Source: Streptomyces griseocarneus (lineage in GTDB: Bacteria; Actinomycetota; Actinomycetes; Streptomycetales; Streptomycetaceae). From it: DNA of 64,000 nucleotides. Below are positions 18,688 through 26,336 of the stretch, piece after piece. Both the position numbers and the translations under genes were made by a program. Every line of letters begins with the position of its first letter. Within the stretch, counting starts at the first letter, position 1. The stretch spans positions 186,001 through 250,000 of the forward strand of contig NZ_BNBL01000009.1 in the NCBI RefSeq assembly GCF_014655595.1. Direction: 5' to 3'. The notes under the pieces were generated by a model. It was not told the origin of the DNA. It made no database searches and was given only the letters and a program-made list of their open reading frames with translations.

Positions 18688-19065
18688 CTACTGGGCCAGC
18701 GGGAGGGAGTCGGCGTCGAAGCAGGTGCGCGTGCCGGTGTGGCAGGCCGGGCCGGTCTGGTCGACCTTCACCAGGATGGTGTCCGCGTCGCAGTCCAGCG
18801 CCACCGACTTCACGTGCTGGACGTGGCCGGAGGTGTCGCCCTTGACCCAGTACTCCTGGCGGCTGCGGCTCCAGTAGGTGCAGCGGCCGGTGGTCAGGGT
18901 GCGGTGGAGCGCCTCGTCGTCCATCCAGCCCAGCATCAGCACCTCGCCGGTGTCGTACTGCTGGGCGATGGCGGGGACCAGGCCGTCGGCGCCGCGCTTG
19001 AGGCGGGCGGCGATGGCGGGGTCGAGGGCGGAGGAAGGGCGGGCGTTGCCGGTCATGTGCTCCAT
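18688..19065 (-). CDS. hisI: Phosphoribosyl-AMP cyclohydrolase
   Basis: Third step of histidine synthesis: opens the adenine ring of PR-AMP. Motifs are MLGWMDDEALHRTL, WSRSRQEYWVKGDTSGH, the zinc-binding ALDCDADTILVKVDQTG and CHTGTRTCF. This is the stand-alone cyclohydrolase form without a HisE domain. I set the start at 19065, where GGAGG lies 4 bp upstream; the ATG at 19056 is equally possible. It heads the trpE-containing group and is physically apart from the his operon at 20.5-26.2 kb. Confidence 0.93.
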   Translation of the reverse strand: MEHMTGNARPSSALDPAIAARLKRGADGLVPAIAQQYDTGEVLMLGWMDDEALHRTLTTGRCTYWSRSRQEYWVKGDTSGHVQHVKSVALDCDADTILVKVDQTGPACHTGTRTCFDADSLPLAQ

Positions 19066-19151
19066 TGTGCCTCCGCCGCACCGCCGCGTTCGCCGTCGCC
19101 GTGCCGGGCGGGGCGGGGCGCGGCGGCATGGCCGGGCGCGAGGGCCGGCCG

Positions 19152-19157
19152 TAGGGT
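19152..19157 (+). promoter_or_regulatory. Leaderless-type -10 element
   Basis: TAGGGT ends 6 bp before the ATG at 19164, the spacing expected when transcription starts at the initiation codon. There is no ribosome-binding sequence before this gene, which supports a leaderless transcript. No convincing -35 is seen. Confidence 0.45.
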
Positions 19158-19163
19158 GACGGC

Positions 19164-19796
19164 ATGTCAACTCATGCCCAGCGCGAACGTCTGCTCCTCG
19201 CCGATCTGTTGGAGACGGTGGGCCCCGACGCCCCGACGCTCTGCGCCGACTGGCGCGCCCGTGATCTCGCCGCGCACGTCGTGGTGCGCGAGCGGCGCTC
19301 GGACGCGGCCGCCGGCATCGTGTTCAAGCCACTGGCCGCCCGCCTGGAGCGGGTGCAGGCGGAATTCGCCGCCAAGCCCTACGAGGAACTCGTCCAGCTC
19401 ATCCGCACCGGTCCGCCGCGCCTGTCGCCGTACGCGCTCAAGCCGGTGGACGAGGCGGCGAACACCGTCGAGTTCTACGTCCACACCGAGGACGTGCGCC
19501 GCGCCCAGCCGGAGTGGACGCCGCGCGAGCTCGACCCGGTCTTCGCCGACGCGCTGTGGAGCCGGCTGGAGCGGACGGCCCGCCTCCTCGGCCGCCGGTC
19601 GCCGGTGGGGCTGGTGCTCAGACGCCCCGACGGGCGCACGGCGGTCGCCCACCGGGGCGCACCGGTCGTCACCGTCACCGGGGAGCCCGGCGAGCTGACC
19701 CTCTTCGGTTTCGGCCGTCAGGACGCGGCCCGCGTCAAGACGGAGGGCGACGAGGACGCGCTGGCGAAGCTCAGGGGGGCGAAACTGGGTATCTAA
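19164..19796 (+). CDS. TIGR03085 family (DinB-like) protein
   Basis: A 210-residue protein whose N-terminal half (RERLLLADLLETVGPDAPTLCADWRARDLAAHVVVRE) matches the DinB-like four-helix fold of the mycothiol-dependent maleylpyruvate isomerase group, annotated as TIGR03085. The conserved His in DLAAHVVVRE and a later His (EFYVHTEDVRR) could be metal ligands. The specific reaction is unknown. It faces away from hisI and appears to be transcribed as a leaderless message. Confidence 0.82.
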   Translation: MSTHAQRERLLLADLLETVGPDAPTLCADWRARDLAAHVVVRERRSDAAAGIVFKPLAARLERVQAEFAAKPYEELVQLIRTGPPRLSPYALKPVDEAANTVEFYVHTEDVRRAQPEWTPRELDPVFADALWSRLERTARLLGRRSPVGLVLRRPDGRTAVAHRGAPVVTVTGEPGELTLFGFGRQDAARVKTEGDEDALAKLRGAKLGI

Positions 19797-19852
19797 AGAC
19801 TCGGGGGCCGCATCGGACACCTACACCCGACGCACGGAAGAAGGCTCCGACC

Positions 19853-20389
19853 ATGGCTTTCCGCAGCAGATCCCTCTTCGGCGAATCCCCGTACCCCTCC
19901 TCGTCACAGACCGGCGTCTCCCTGGGGCTCCTGCTGCTGCGCCTCATGGTGGGGATCATCATGATGGGGCACGGCACGCAGAAGCTCTTCGGCTGGTTCG
20001 ACGGGCCGGGGCTCGACGGAACGGCGAAGTTCTTCACCCTGTCGGGCTATCCGGCGGGCAAAGCCATGGCCGTGGTGGCCGCGCTCAGCGAGACGCTGGG
20101 CGGGGCCGGGCTGTTCCTGGGGCTGCTCACGCCGCTCGCGGCCGCCGCGGTGCTGGGGACCATGATCAACGCGCTGGGCGTGACCTGGGGAGCCTTCTTC
20201 CTGCCCAAGGGGGTGGAATTCACCCTGTTGCTGGCCGTCTCGGCCACGGCGCTGGCGCTGACCGGGCCCGGGGAGTACGCGGTGGACCACTTCCTGCCGG
20301 GGCTGCGGACGCACCGGCTGGTGTACGGGGTGGCGGCGATCGCGCTGGCGGTGGTGTTGGGAGCGGTGTTCCTGCTGATCCGGGACTGA
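19853..20389 (+). CDS. DoxX family membrane protein
   Basis: A 178-residue protein with four hydrophobic helices (starting near 22, 68, 92 and 150). The DoxX signature is visible: LLLLRLMVGIIMMGHGTQKLFGWF near the start and SETLGGAGLFLGLLTPLAA in the middle. Family members in actinobacteria associate with superoxide dismutase and thiol systems in the membrane, but that role is not shown here. The ATG at 19853 begins the conserved region. Confidence 0.88.
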   Translation: MAFRSRSLFGESPYPSSSQTGVSLGLLLLRLMVGIIMMGHGTQKLFGWFDGPGLDGTAKFFTLSGYPAGKAMAVVAALSETLGGAGLFLGLLTPLAAAAVLGTMINALGVTWGAFFLPKGVEFTLLLAVSATALALTGPGEYAVDHFLPGLRTHRLVYGVAAIALAVVLGAVFLLIRD

Positions 20390-20416
20390 AGGGCCGCGAC
20401 GTCCGGGGCAGCGACG

Positions 20417-20444
20417 TCCGGGGGCCGGCGGGCCGGCCCCCGGA
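20417..20444. terminator. Hairpin between convergent DoxX gene and hisF
   Basis: Inverted repeat of 12-13 bp (TCCGGGGGCCGGC at 20417-20429 with its complement at 20432-20444). It lies in the 61-bp gap between a plus-strand gene and the end of the his operon and can act in both directions. Confidence 0.7.
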
Positions 20445-20450
20445 ACGGGC

Positions 20451-21206
20451 TCAGCGGACCGGGTGCCCCGCGTCCCGCAGCGCGCCCTTGACGTCCGCGA
20501 TCCGCAGGTCGCCGAAGTGGAAGACCGAGGCGGCCAGCACCGCGTCCGCGCCGGCCTCGACCGCCGGGGCGAAGTGCTCGAGGCGTCCGGCGCCGCCGCT
20601 GGCGATGACCGGGACCGTGACGTGCTTGCGCACCGCCCTGATCATCTCCGTGTCGTAGCCGTCCTTGGTGCCGTCGGCGTCCATGGAGTTCAGCAGGATC
20701 TCCCCGGCGCCGAGCTCGGCGGCCCGGTGCGCCCACTCGACGGCGTCGAGGCCGGTGCCGCGGCGGCCGCCGTGGGTGGTGACCTCGAAGGAGCCCGAGG
20801 GGGTGCGCCGGGCGTCGACCGACAGGACCAGGACCTGCCGCCCGAAGCGCTCGGCGATCTCGCGGATCAGCTCGGGCCGCTCGATCGCGGCGGTGTTGAC
20901 GCCGACCTTGTCGGCGCCGGCCCGCAGCAGCTTGTCGACGTCCTCGGCGGTGCGCACGCCGCCGCCGACGGTGAGGGGGATGAAGACCTCCTCGGCCGTG
21001 CGGCGCACGACGTCGTACGTGGTCTCGCGGTTGCCGGAGGAGGCGGTGATGTCGAGGAACGTCAGCTCGTCGGCGCCCTCCCGCCCGTAGACGCGGGCCA
21101 TTTCGACGGGGTCGCCCGCGTCGCGCAGGTTCTGGAAGTTGACGCCCTTGACGACCCGGCCGTTGTCCACGTCCAGGCAGGGGATGACTCGCACGGCGAG
21201 GGTCAC
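20451..21206 (-). CDS. hisF: Imidazole glycerol phosphate synthase cyclase subunit
   Basis: With HisH it turns PRFAR and ammonia into imidazole glycerol phosphate and AICAR. Both catalytic Asp residues are visible: VIPCLDVDNGRVVKGVNF (residue 11) and LLNSMDADGTKDGYD (near 130). The 251-residue (beta-alpha)8 barrel has normal length. Its GTG start overlaps the ridA stop as GTGA (21203-21206). It is the last gene of the his operon. Confidence 0.97.
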   Translation of the reverse strand: MTLAVRVIPCLDVDNGRVVKGVNFQNLRDAGDPVEMARVYGREGADELTFLDITASSGNRETTYDVVRRTAEEVFIPLTVGGGVRTAEDVDKLLRAGADKVGVNTAAIERPELIREIAERFGRQVLVLSVDARRTPSGSFEVTTHGGRRGTGLDAVEWAHRAAELGAGEILLNSMDADGTKDGYDTEMIRAVRKHVTVPVIASGGAGRLEHFAPAVEAGADAVLAASVFHFGDLRIADVKGALRDAGHPVR

Positions 21207-21607
21207 GCCGGTTCTCCTCTGAATGCTTCTACTTCTACTTCGACCAGGACGCGCGAGTCGACGAAGCCGGAGACCACCACCAGGGTGGAGGCCGGGCGGA
21301 CGCCCTCGAAGAGCTCCTTGTGGGCCCGGCCGACGGCGTCGACGTCGCGCGCGTGGGTCAGGTACATGCGGGTGCGGACGACCGACTCGGCGCCGAGGCC
21401 GAAGTGCTTCAGCGCGTCGAGCGCGTTGCCGAACGCCACCAGCGTCTGCTCGTACGGGTCTCCCTCGCCGTGGAGGACGCCCTTCACCAGGGGCATCGTC
21501 CCGGCCACGAGGACCCGGTCCCCGGCCGCCACGGCACGTGCGAATCCGATCGACTCTTCCCAGGGACTGTCAGTCTGCACGCGCTGCGGGGCCGGGGTCT
21601 GGCTCAT
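21203..21607 (-). CDS. RidA (YjgF/Rid) family protein
   Basis: A 134-residue protein of the YjgF/YER057c/Rid family; canonical RidA hydrolyses reactive enamines and imines made by PLP enzymes. The pattern VLVAGTMPLVKGV, TRMYLTHARDVDAVG and the C-terminal FVDSRVLVEVEVEAF fits the family, and a candidate active Arg lies in VVRTRMYL. It is sandwiched by 4-bp overlaps between priA and hisF, a position suggesting it protects or assists histidine synthesis. Whether it has imine deaminase activity is not evident. Confidence 0.85.
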   Translation of the reverse strand: MSQTPAPQRVQTDSPWEESIGFARAVAAGDRVLVAGTMPLVKGVLHGEGDPYEQTLVAFGNALDALKHFGLGAESVVRTRMYLTHARDVDAVGRAHKELFEGVRPASTLVVVSGFVDSRVLVEVEVEAFRGEPA

Positions 21608-22329
21608 ACGGACACTGCCTCCAGGGCCTCTTCCAAGGTGAACGCCTTGGCGTAGAGGGCCTTGCCGATGATGGCGCCTTCGACCCCCTGAGGTACCAGG
21701 GTGGCGAGCGCACGCAGATCGTCAAGGGAGGAGACGCCGCCGGAGGCGACGACCGGCTTGTCGGTGGCCGCGCAGACGTTCTTCAGCAGCTCCAGGTTCG
21801 GGCCCTGGAGGGTGCCGTCCTTGGCGATGTCGGTGACCACGTAGCGGGCGCAGCCCTCGGAGTCGAGGCGGGCGAGGGTCTCGTAGAGGTCGCCGCCGTC
21901 GCTGGTCCAGCCGCGGCCGCGCAGGGTGGTGCCCCGCACGTCCAGGCCGACCGCGATGCGGTCGCCGTGCTCGGCGATGACCTTGGCGACCCATTCGGGG
22001 GTCTCCAGGGCGGCGGTGCCGAGGTTGACGCGGGTGCAGCCGGTGGCGAGGGCGGCGGCGAGCGAGGCGTCGTCGCGGATGCCCCCGGACAGCTCGACCT
22101 TGATGTCCATCGAGCGGACGACCTCGGTGACCTGGGCGCGGTTGTCGCCGGTGCCGAAGGCGGCGTCCAGGTCGACCAGGTGCAGCCACTCGGCGCCCGA
22201 GCGCTGCCAGGCCTGCGCGGCGGCCATCGGGTCGCCGTAGGAGGTCTCGGAGCCGGACTCGCCGTGCACGAGGCGGACGGCCTGGCCGTCACGGACGTCG
22301 ACGGCGGGCAGGAGTTCGAGCTTCGGCAT
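21604..22329 (-). CDS. priA: Bifunctional HisA/TrpF isomerase PriA
   Basis: A single barrel enzyme that isomerises ProFAR (histidine) and PRA (tryptophan); in actinobacteria it replaces separate HisA and TrpF, and no trpF occurs here. The 241 residues carry LLPAVDVRDGQAVRL (catalytic Asp11), CARYVVTDIAKDGTLQGPN (second catalytic Asp), and VVASGGVSS in the phosphate site. The ATG at 22329 overlaps the hisH TGA by one base. It links the two amino-acid pathways encoded in the window. Confidence 0.96.
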   Translation of the reverse strand: MPKLELLPAVDVRDGQAVRLVHGESGSETSYGDPMAAAQAWQRSGAEWLHLVDLDAAFGTGDNRAQVTEVVRSMDIKVELSGGIRDDASLAAALATGCTRVNLGTAALETPEWVAKVIAEHGDRIAVGLDVRGTTLRGRGWTSDGGDLYETLARLDSEGCARYVVTDIAKDGTLQGPNLELLKNVCAATDKPVVASGGVSSLDDLRALATLVPQGVEGAIIGKALYAKAFTLEEALEAVSV

Positions 22330-22973
22330 CAGAGCGTCTCGATCCAGTTGGTCAGCAGCTGGGATCCGGCGTCGCCGGACTTCTCGGGGTGGAACTGGGT
22401 GGCCCACAGCGGGCCGTTCTCCACGGCGGCGACGAACGGCTCGCCGTGCGTGGCCCAGGTGACCTTGGGGGCGCGGATGTTGGCGTTGCCGACCTCCAGG
22501 CTCCACTCGCGCACCGCGTAGGAGTGCACGAAGTAGTACCGGGTGTCCGCGTCCAGGCCGGCGAAGAGGCGCGAGTCCTCGGCCGGGGTGACGGTGTTCC
22601 AGCCCATGTGCGGCACGACGTCGGCCTTGAGCGGCTCGACCGTTCCGGGCCACTCGTCGAGGCCCTCGGTCTCCACGCCGTGCTCGATGCCGCGTTCGAA
22701 GAGGATCTGCATGCCGACGCAGATGCCCATGACGGGACGGCCGCCGGAGAGCCGGCGCCCGATGACCCAGTCGCCGCGCGCGGCGCGCAGCCCCCGCATG
22801 CAGGCGTCGAAGGCGCCGACGCCGGGGACGAGCAGCCCGTCGGCGTTCATGGCCTTGTCGTAGTCGCGGGTGATCTCGACGTCCGCGCCGACGTGGGCCA
22901 GGGCCCGCTCGGCGGAACGGACGTTGCCGAAGCCGTAGTCGAAGACGACGACCTTCTTGGCGGGGGAACTCAT
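22329..22973 (-). CDS. hisH: Imidazole glycerol phosphate synthase glutaminase subunit
   Basis: Class I glutamine amidotransferase feeding ammonia to HisF. The catalytic Cys is in MGICVGMQILFE, with His and Glu in the C-terminal ATQFHPEKSG. It has 214 residues. The ATG at 22973 overlaps the stop of the small membrane gene as ATGA (22970-22973). Confidence 0.97.
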   Translation of the reverse strand: MSSPAKKVVVFDYGFGNVRSAERALAHVGADVEITRDYDKAMNADGLLVPGVGAFDACMRGLRAARGDWVIGRRLSGGRPVMGICVGMQILFERGIEHGVETEGLDEWPGTVEPLKADVVPHMGWNTVTPAEDSRLFAGLDADTRYYFVHSYAVREWSLEVGNANIRAPKVTWATHGEPFVAAVENGPLWATQFHPEKSGDAGSQLLTNWIETL

Positions 22974-23137
22974 GACCACAGCCCTTCGATACGCATCACA
23001 CCGGCGGTCAGGCACATCGCCGCACCGACCCCCAGCAGGGTGATCACGCTCTTGGGCATGCCCTGCTTGAGGAAGGAGATGATGCCGCCTATCAGGAACA
23101 GTCCGACAACGATCAGAACAGTCGACAGGCCTGTCAC
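22970..23137 (-). CDS. Small two-helix membrane protein within the his operon
   Basis: A 55-residue product starting at GTG 23137, which overlaps the hisB stop as GTGA. Two hydrophobic helices (about residues 6-20 and 28-46) are separated by a short basic loop (SFLKQGMPKS). It has no link to histidine chemistry that I can see, yet both ends overlap his genes by 4 bp, so it must be co-expressed. Such a gene at this place is a known feature of streptomycete his operons; its function is unknown. Confidence 0.8.
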   Translation of the reverse strand: MTGLSTVLIVVGLFLIGGIISFLKQGMPKSVITLLGVGAAMCLTAGVMRIEGLWS

Positions 23138-23727
23138 AGCGCACCCTTCGTGGACGGGAGAATTCCGGCGGCCCGCGGGTCGTGCTCGCTGGCGTAGCGC
23201 AGGGCCCGGGCCAGGGCCTTGAACTGGCACTCGACGATGTGGTGGGCGTTGCGCCCGTACGGGACGTGGACGTGCAGCGCGATCTGGGCCTGTGCGACGA
23301 AGGACTCCAGGATGTGCCGGGTCATCGTCGTGTCGTACGCACCGATCATCGGCGCCATGTTCTCGGGCTCGGTGTGCACCAGGTACGGCCGGCCGGAGAG
23401 GTCCACGGTCACCTGGGCGAGGGACTCGTCCAGGGGCACGGTGCAGTTGCCGAAGCGGTAGATGCCCACCTTGTCGCCGAGGGCCTGCCGGAAGGCGGCG
23501 CCGAGCGCGAGGGCGGTGTCCTCGATGGTGTGGTGGGTGTCGATGTGCAGGTCGCCGTCGGTCTTGACGGTGAGGTCGAAGAGGCCGTGGCGGCCGAGCT
23601 GGTCGAGCATGTGGTCGAAGAAGCCGACCCCGGTCGACACGTCGACCTGCCCGGTGCCGTCGAGGTCGATCTCGACGAGGACGGACGTCTCCTTGGTGGT
23701 GCGTTCGACGCGTCCAACGCGACTCAT
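23134..23727 (-). CDS. hisB: Imidazole glycerol phosphate dehydratase
   Basis: Dehydrates IGP to imidazole acetol phosphate. The 197-residue single-domain protein has the two metal-binding motifs DLHIDTHHTIEDTALALG and GRNAHHIVECQFKALARAL and the FFDHMLDQLGRH signature. No histidinol phosphatase domain is fused, so that step is encoded elsewhere. The start ATG overlaps the hisC stop (ATGA, 23724-23727). Confidence 0.97.
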   Translation of the reverse strand: MSRVGRVERTTKETSVLVEIDLDGTGQVDVSTGVGFFDHMLDQLGRHGLFDLTVKTDGDLHIDTHHTIEDTALALGAAFRQALGDKVGIYRFGNCTVPLDESLAQVTVDLSGRPYLVHTEPENMAPMIGAYDTTMTRHILESFVAQAQIALHVHVPYGRNAHHIVECQFKALARALRYASEHDPRAAGILPSTKGAL

Positions 23728-24830
23728 GAGTTGTTCTCCTTGCGAATGGCGCGTACCGCGTCCAGGAACGCGTCGTTCTCGGCGGGCGTGCCCGCGGTGA
23801 CCCGCAGCCACCCCGGCACGCCGTTGTCCCGTACCAGGACGCCCTGGTCGAGGAGGGCCTGCCAGGCGGCGTGGCTGTCCTCGAAGCGTCCGAACTGCAC
23901 GAAGTTGGCGTCCGAGTCGGTCACCTCGCAGCCGATGGCGCGCAGCTCGGTGACGATGCGGTCGCGCTCGGCCTTGAGCTGTTCGACGTAGCCGAGCAGC
24001 GTGTCGGTGTGCTCCAGGGCCGCCAGCGCGGTGGCCTGGGTGACGGCCGAGAGGTGGTACGGCAGCCGGACGAGCTGGACGGCGTCGACCACGGGCGGGG
24101 CCGCGGCGAGGTAGCCCAGGCGCAGCCCGGCGGCGCCGAACGCCTTGGACATGGTGCGGGAGACGACGAGGTGGGGCCGGCCCTCGATGAGCGGCAGCAG
24201 CGAGGGGCGGTGGCTGAACTCGCCGTAGGCCTCGTCGACGACGACCATCGACGGCTTCGCCGCCTGCGCGGCCTCGTACAGCCGCAGGACCGTCTCCTCG
24301 TCGACCGCCGTGCCCGTGGGGTTGTTGGGCGAGCAGACGAAGACGACGTCGGGCCGGTGCTCGGCGATGGCGGCCACGGCCGCGTCGGCGTCGATGGTGA
24401 AGTCCTCGCGGCGCGGGCCGGAGATCCAGCCGGTGCCGGTGCCGCGCGAGATCAGCGCGTGCATCGAGTACGAGGGCTCGAAGCCGATCGCGGTGCGGCC
24501 GGGCCCGCCGAAGGTCTGCAGCAGCTGCTGGAGGACCTCGTTGGAGCCGTTGGCCGCCCAGACCCCGGCCGCGGTGACCTCATGGCCCGTGGTGCGGGTG
24601 AGGTAGGCGGCCAGCTCGGTGCGCAGCTCGACCGCGTCCCGGTCGGGGTAGCGGTTGAGGTGCCGGGCGGCCTCGGCGACGCGCTCGGCGATGCGGGCGA
24701 CGAGGGGCTCGGGCAGGGGGTAGGGGTTCTCGTTGGTGTTCAGGCGTACGGGCACGTCGAGCTGGGGGGCGCCGTACGGGGACTTGCCGCGCAGTTCGTC
24801 CCGGATGGGGAGGTCGTCAATACCCGTCAC
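23724..24830 (-). CDS. hisC: Histidinol-phosphate aminotransferase
   Basis: PLP aminotransferase for the seventh histidine step. The 368 residues contain RLNTNENPYPLP, ANGSNEVLQQLL, VFVCSPNNPTGT, VVDEAYGEFS and the PLP-lysine site VVSRTMSKAFGAAGLRLGY. The GTG at 24830 overlaps the hisD TGA (GTGA, 24827-24830), which fixes the start; in-frame sequence further upstream lies inside hisD. Confidence 0.96.
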   Translation of the reverse strand: MTGIDDLPIRDELRGKSPYGAPQLDVPVRLNTNENPYPLPEPLVARIAERVAEAARHLNRYPDRDAVELRTELAAYLTRTTGHEVTAAGVWAANGSNEVLQQLLQTFGGPGRTAIGFEPSYSMHALISRGTGTGWISGPRREDFTIDADAAVAAIAEHRPDVVFVCSPNNPTGTAVDEETVLRLYEAAQAAKPSMVVVDEAYGEFSHRPSLLPLIEGRPHLVVSRTMSKAFGAAGLRLGYLAAAPPVVDAVQLVRLPYHLSAVTQATALAALEHTDTLLGYVEQLKAERDRIVTELRAIGCEVTDSDANFVQFGRFEDSHAAWQALLDQGVLVRDNGVPGWLRVTAGTPAENDAFLDAVRAIRKENNS

Positions 24831-26152
24831 TTGCTGTCCGGAACCTTCCAGTCGAACCTCGCCCTGACCGCCGCTCCGTGGGCGGGCAGGTCCTCGGCGT
24901 CGGCGAGCGTCACCACGTGCCCGGCGACCTCGGCCAGCGCCTCGCGCGTGTAGTCCACGACGTGGATGCCGCGCAGGAAGGACTGCACCGACAGCCCGGA
25001 GGAGTGGCAGGCGCAGCCGCCGGTGGGCAGCACGTGGTTGGAGCCGGCGGCGTAGTCGCCGAGCGAGACGGGGGCGTACGGGCCGACGAAGATCGCGCCG
25101 GCGTTGCGCACCCGGGCGGCGACCGCGGCGGCGTTCTCGGTCTGGATCTCCAGGTGCTCGGCGGCGTAGGCGTCGACGACCGCGAGGCCCTGCTCGATGC
25201 CGTCGACCAGCACGATGCCGGACTGGCGGCCGCTGAGCGCGGGCACGATCCGGTCCTCGACGTGCTTGGTGGCGGCGACCTGGGTCTCGAGTTCCTTCTC
25301 GACGGCGTTCGCGAGCTCCTCGGAGTCGGTGACGAGCACCGAGGCGGCCAGCGGGTCGTGCTCGGCCTGGCTGATCAGGTCGGCGGCGACGTGCACCGGG
25401 TCGGCGGTGTGGTCGGCGAGGACGGCGATCTCGGTCGGGCCGGCCTCGGCGTCGATGCCGATGCGGCCCTTGAGCAGGCGCTTGGCGGCGGCGACCCAGA
25501 TGTTGCCGGGGCCGGTGACCATGTTGGCGGCGCGGCACTCGTCGGTGCCGTAGGCGAACATGGCGACGGCCTGGGCGCCGCCGGCCGCGTACACCTCGTC
25601 GATGCCCAGCAGCGCGCAGGCGGCCAGGATCGTGGGGTGCGGCAGGCCGTCGAAGTCCGCCTGCGGCGGGGAGGCGACGGCCATGGAGCCCACGCCGGCC
25701 TCCTGGGCCGGGACCACGTTCATGATCACGGACGAGGGGTAGACGGACCGGCCGCCCGGCACGTACAGGCCGACGCGCTCGACGGGCACCCAGCGCTCGG
25801 TGACCGTGCCGCCGGGCACGACCTGGACGGTGGTGTCGGTGCGGCGCTGCTCGCGGTGGACGAGGCGGGCGCGCCGGATGGACTCCTCCAGGGCCGCCCG
25901 TACCGCGGGGTCGAGCTCCTCGAGGGCGCGCGCCAGCGCCTCGGCGGGCACCCGCACCCGGTCGATCCGCACGCCGTCGAAGCGTTCCGCGTAGTCGATC
26001 AGCGCCGCCGTGCCGCGATGATGCACGTCGTCGCAGATGGGCCGCACCTTCTCCAGGGCGGCCTCGACGTCGAGCTCGGCACGGGGCAGCAGGTCGCGGT
26101 CGATGCCGTTCACGGGGAAGGCGTCGCCACGCAGATCGATTCGGGAGATCAC
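24827..26152 (-). CDS. hisD: Histidinol dehydrogenase
   Basis: Zinc enzyme performing the last two oxidations to histidine. The 441-residue product has GLYVPGGRSVYPSS, the AGPTEIAVLAD segment and the catalytic SQAEHDPLAASVLV, with the zinc ligand region SNHVLPTGGCAC. I choose GTG at 26152, giving the usual start ISRIDLRGDAFP; there is no recognisable ribosome-binding sequence, so initiation may be leaderless. It is the first gene of the operon and follows a 25-bp palindrome at 26190-26214. Confidence 0.95.
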   Translation of the reverse strand: MISRIDLRGDAFPVNGIDRDLLPRAELDVEAALEKVRPICDDVHHRGTAALIDYAERFDGVRIDRVRVPAEALARALEELDPAVRAALEESIRRARLVHREQRRTDTTVQVVPGGTVTERWVPVERVGLYVPGGRSVYPSSVIMNVVPAQEAGVGSMAVASPPQADFDGLPHPTILAACALLGIDEVYAAGGAQAVAMFAYGTDECRAANMVTGPGNIWVAAAKRLLKGRIGIDAEAGPTEIAVLADHTADPVHVAADLISQAEHDPLAASVLVTDSEELANAVEKELETQVAATKHVEDRIVPALSGRQSGIVLVDGIEQGLAVVDAYAAEHLEIQTENAAAVAARVRNAGAIFVGPYAPVSLGDYAAGSNHVLPTGGCACHSSGLSVQSFLRGIHVVDYTREALAEVAGHVVTLADAEDLPAHGAAVRARFDWKVPDSK

Positions 26153-26189
26153 GTGGCCAATTGTCTCAGACCCGTCCCGCCGCACGGCT

Positions 26190-26214
26190 CCCCGTACCAC
26201 TCAGTGATACGGGG
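26190..26214. promoter_or_regulatory. Near-perfect 25-bp palindrome between divergent hisD and the 26337 gene
   Basis: Arms CCCCGTACCACT (26190-26201) and AGTGATACGGGG (26203-26214) around a single C pair at 11 of 12 positions. It lies 38 bp before hisD and 123 bp before the opposite gene, in the only gap between them. This is the place and size of an operator for a dimeric repressor of the his operon or of both genes. A terminator is unlikely because the flanking genes diverge. Confidence 0.55.
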
Positions 26215-26336
26215 CCAAAGAGTTGATCTTTTTCCGACCGGGGCCGGACAATCGGCCCTCACCAGGGGTGTTCGAACAGTCACCCGAGGGGAATGGGGCC
26301 CATAGCCGGGCGCCACGGGTGAAGGGAGGGACGAGC

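Noticed and set aside
20401..20425. Direct repeat GCGACGTCCGGGG near the DoxX gene end
   Set aside because: Short, GC-rich and partly inside the terminator stem; no independent meaning is evident.
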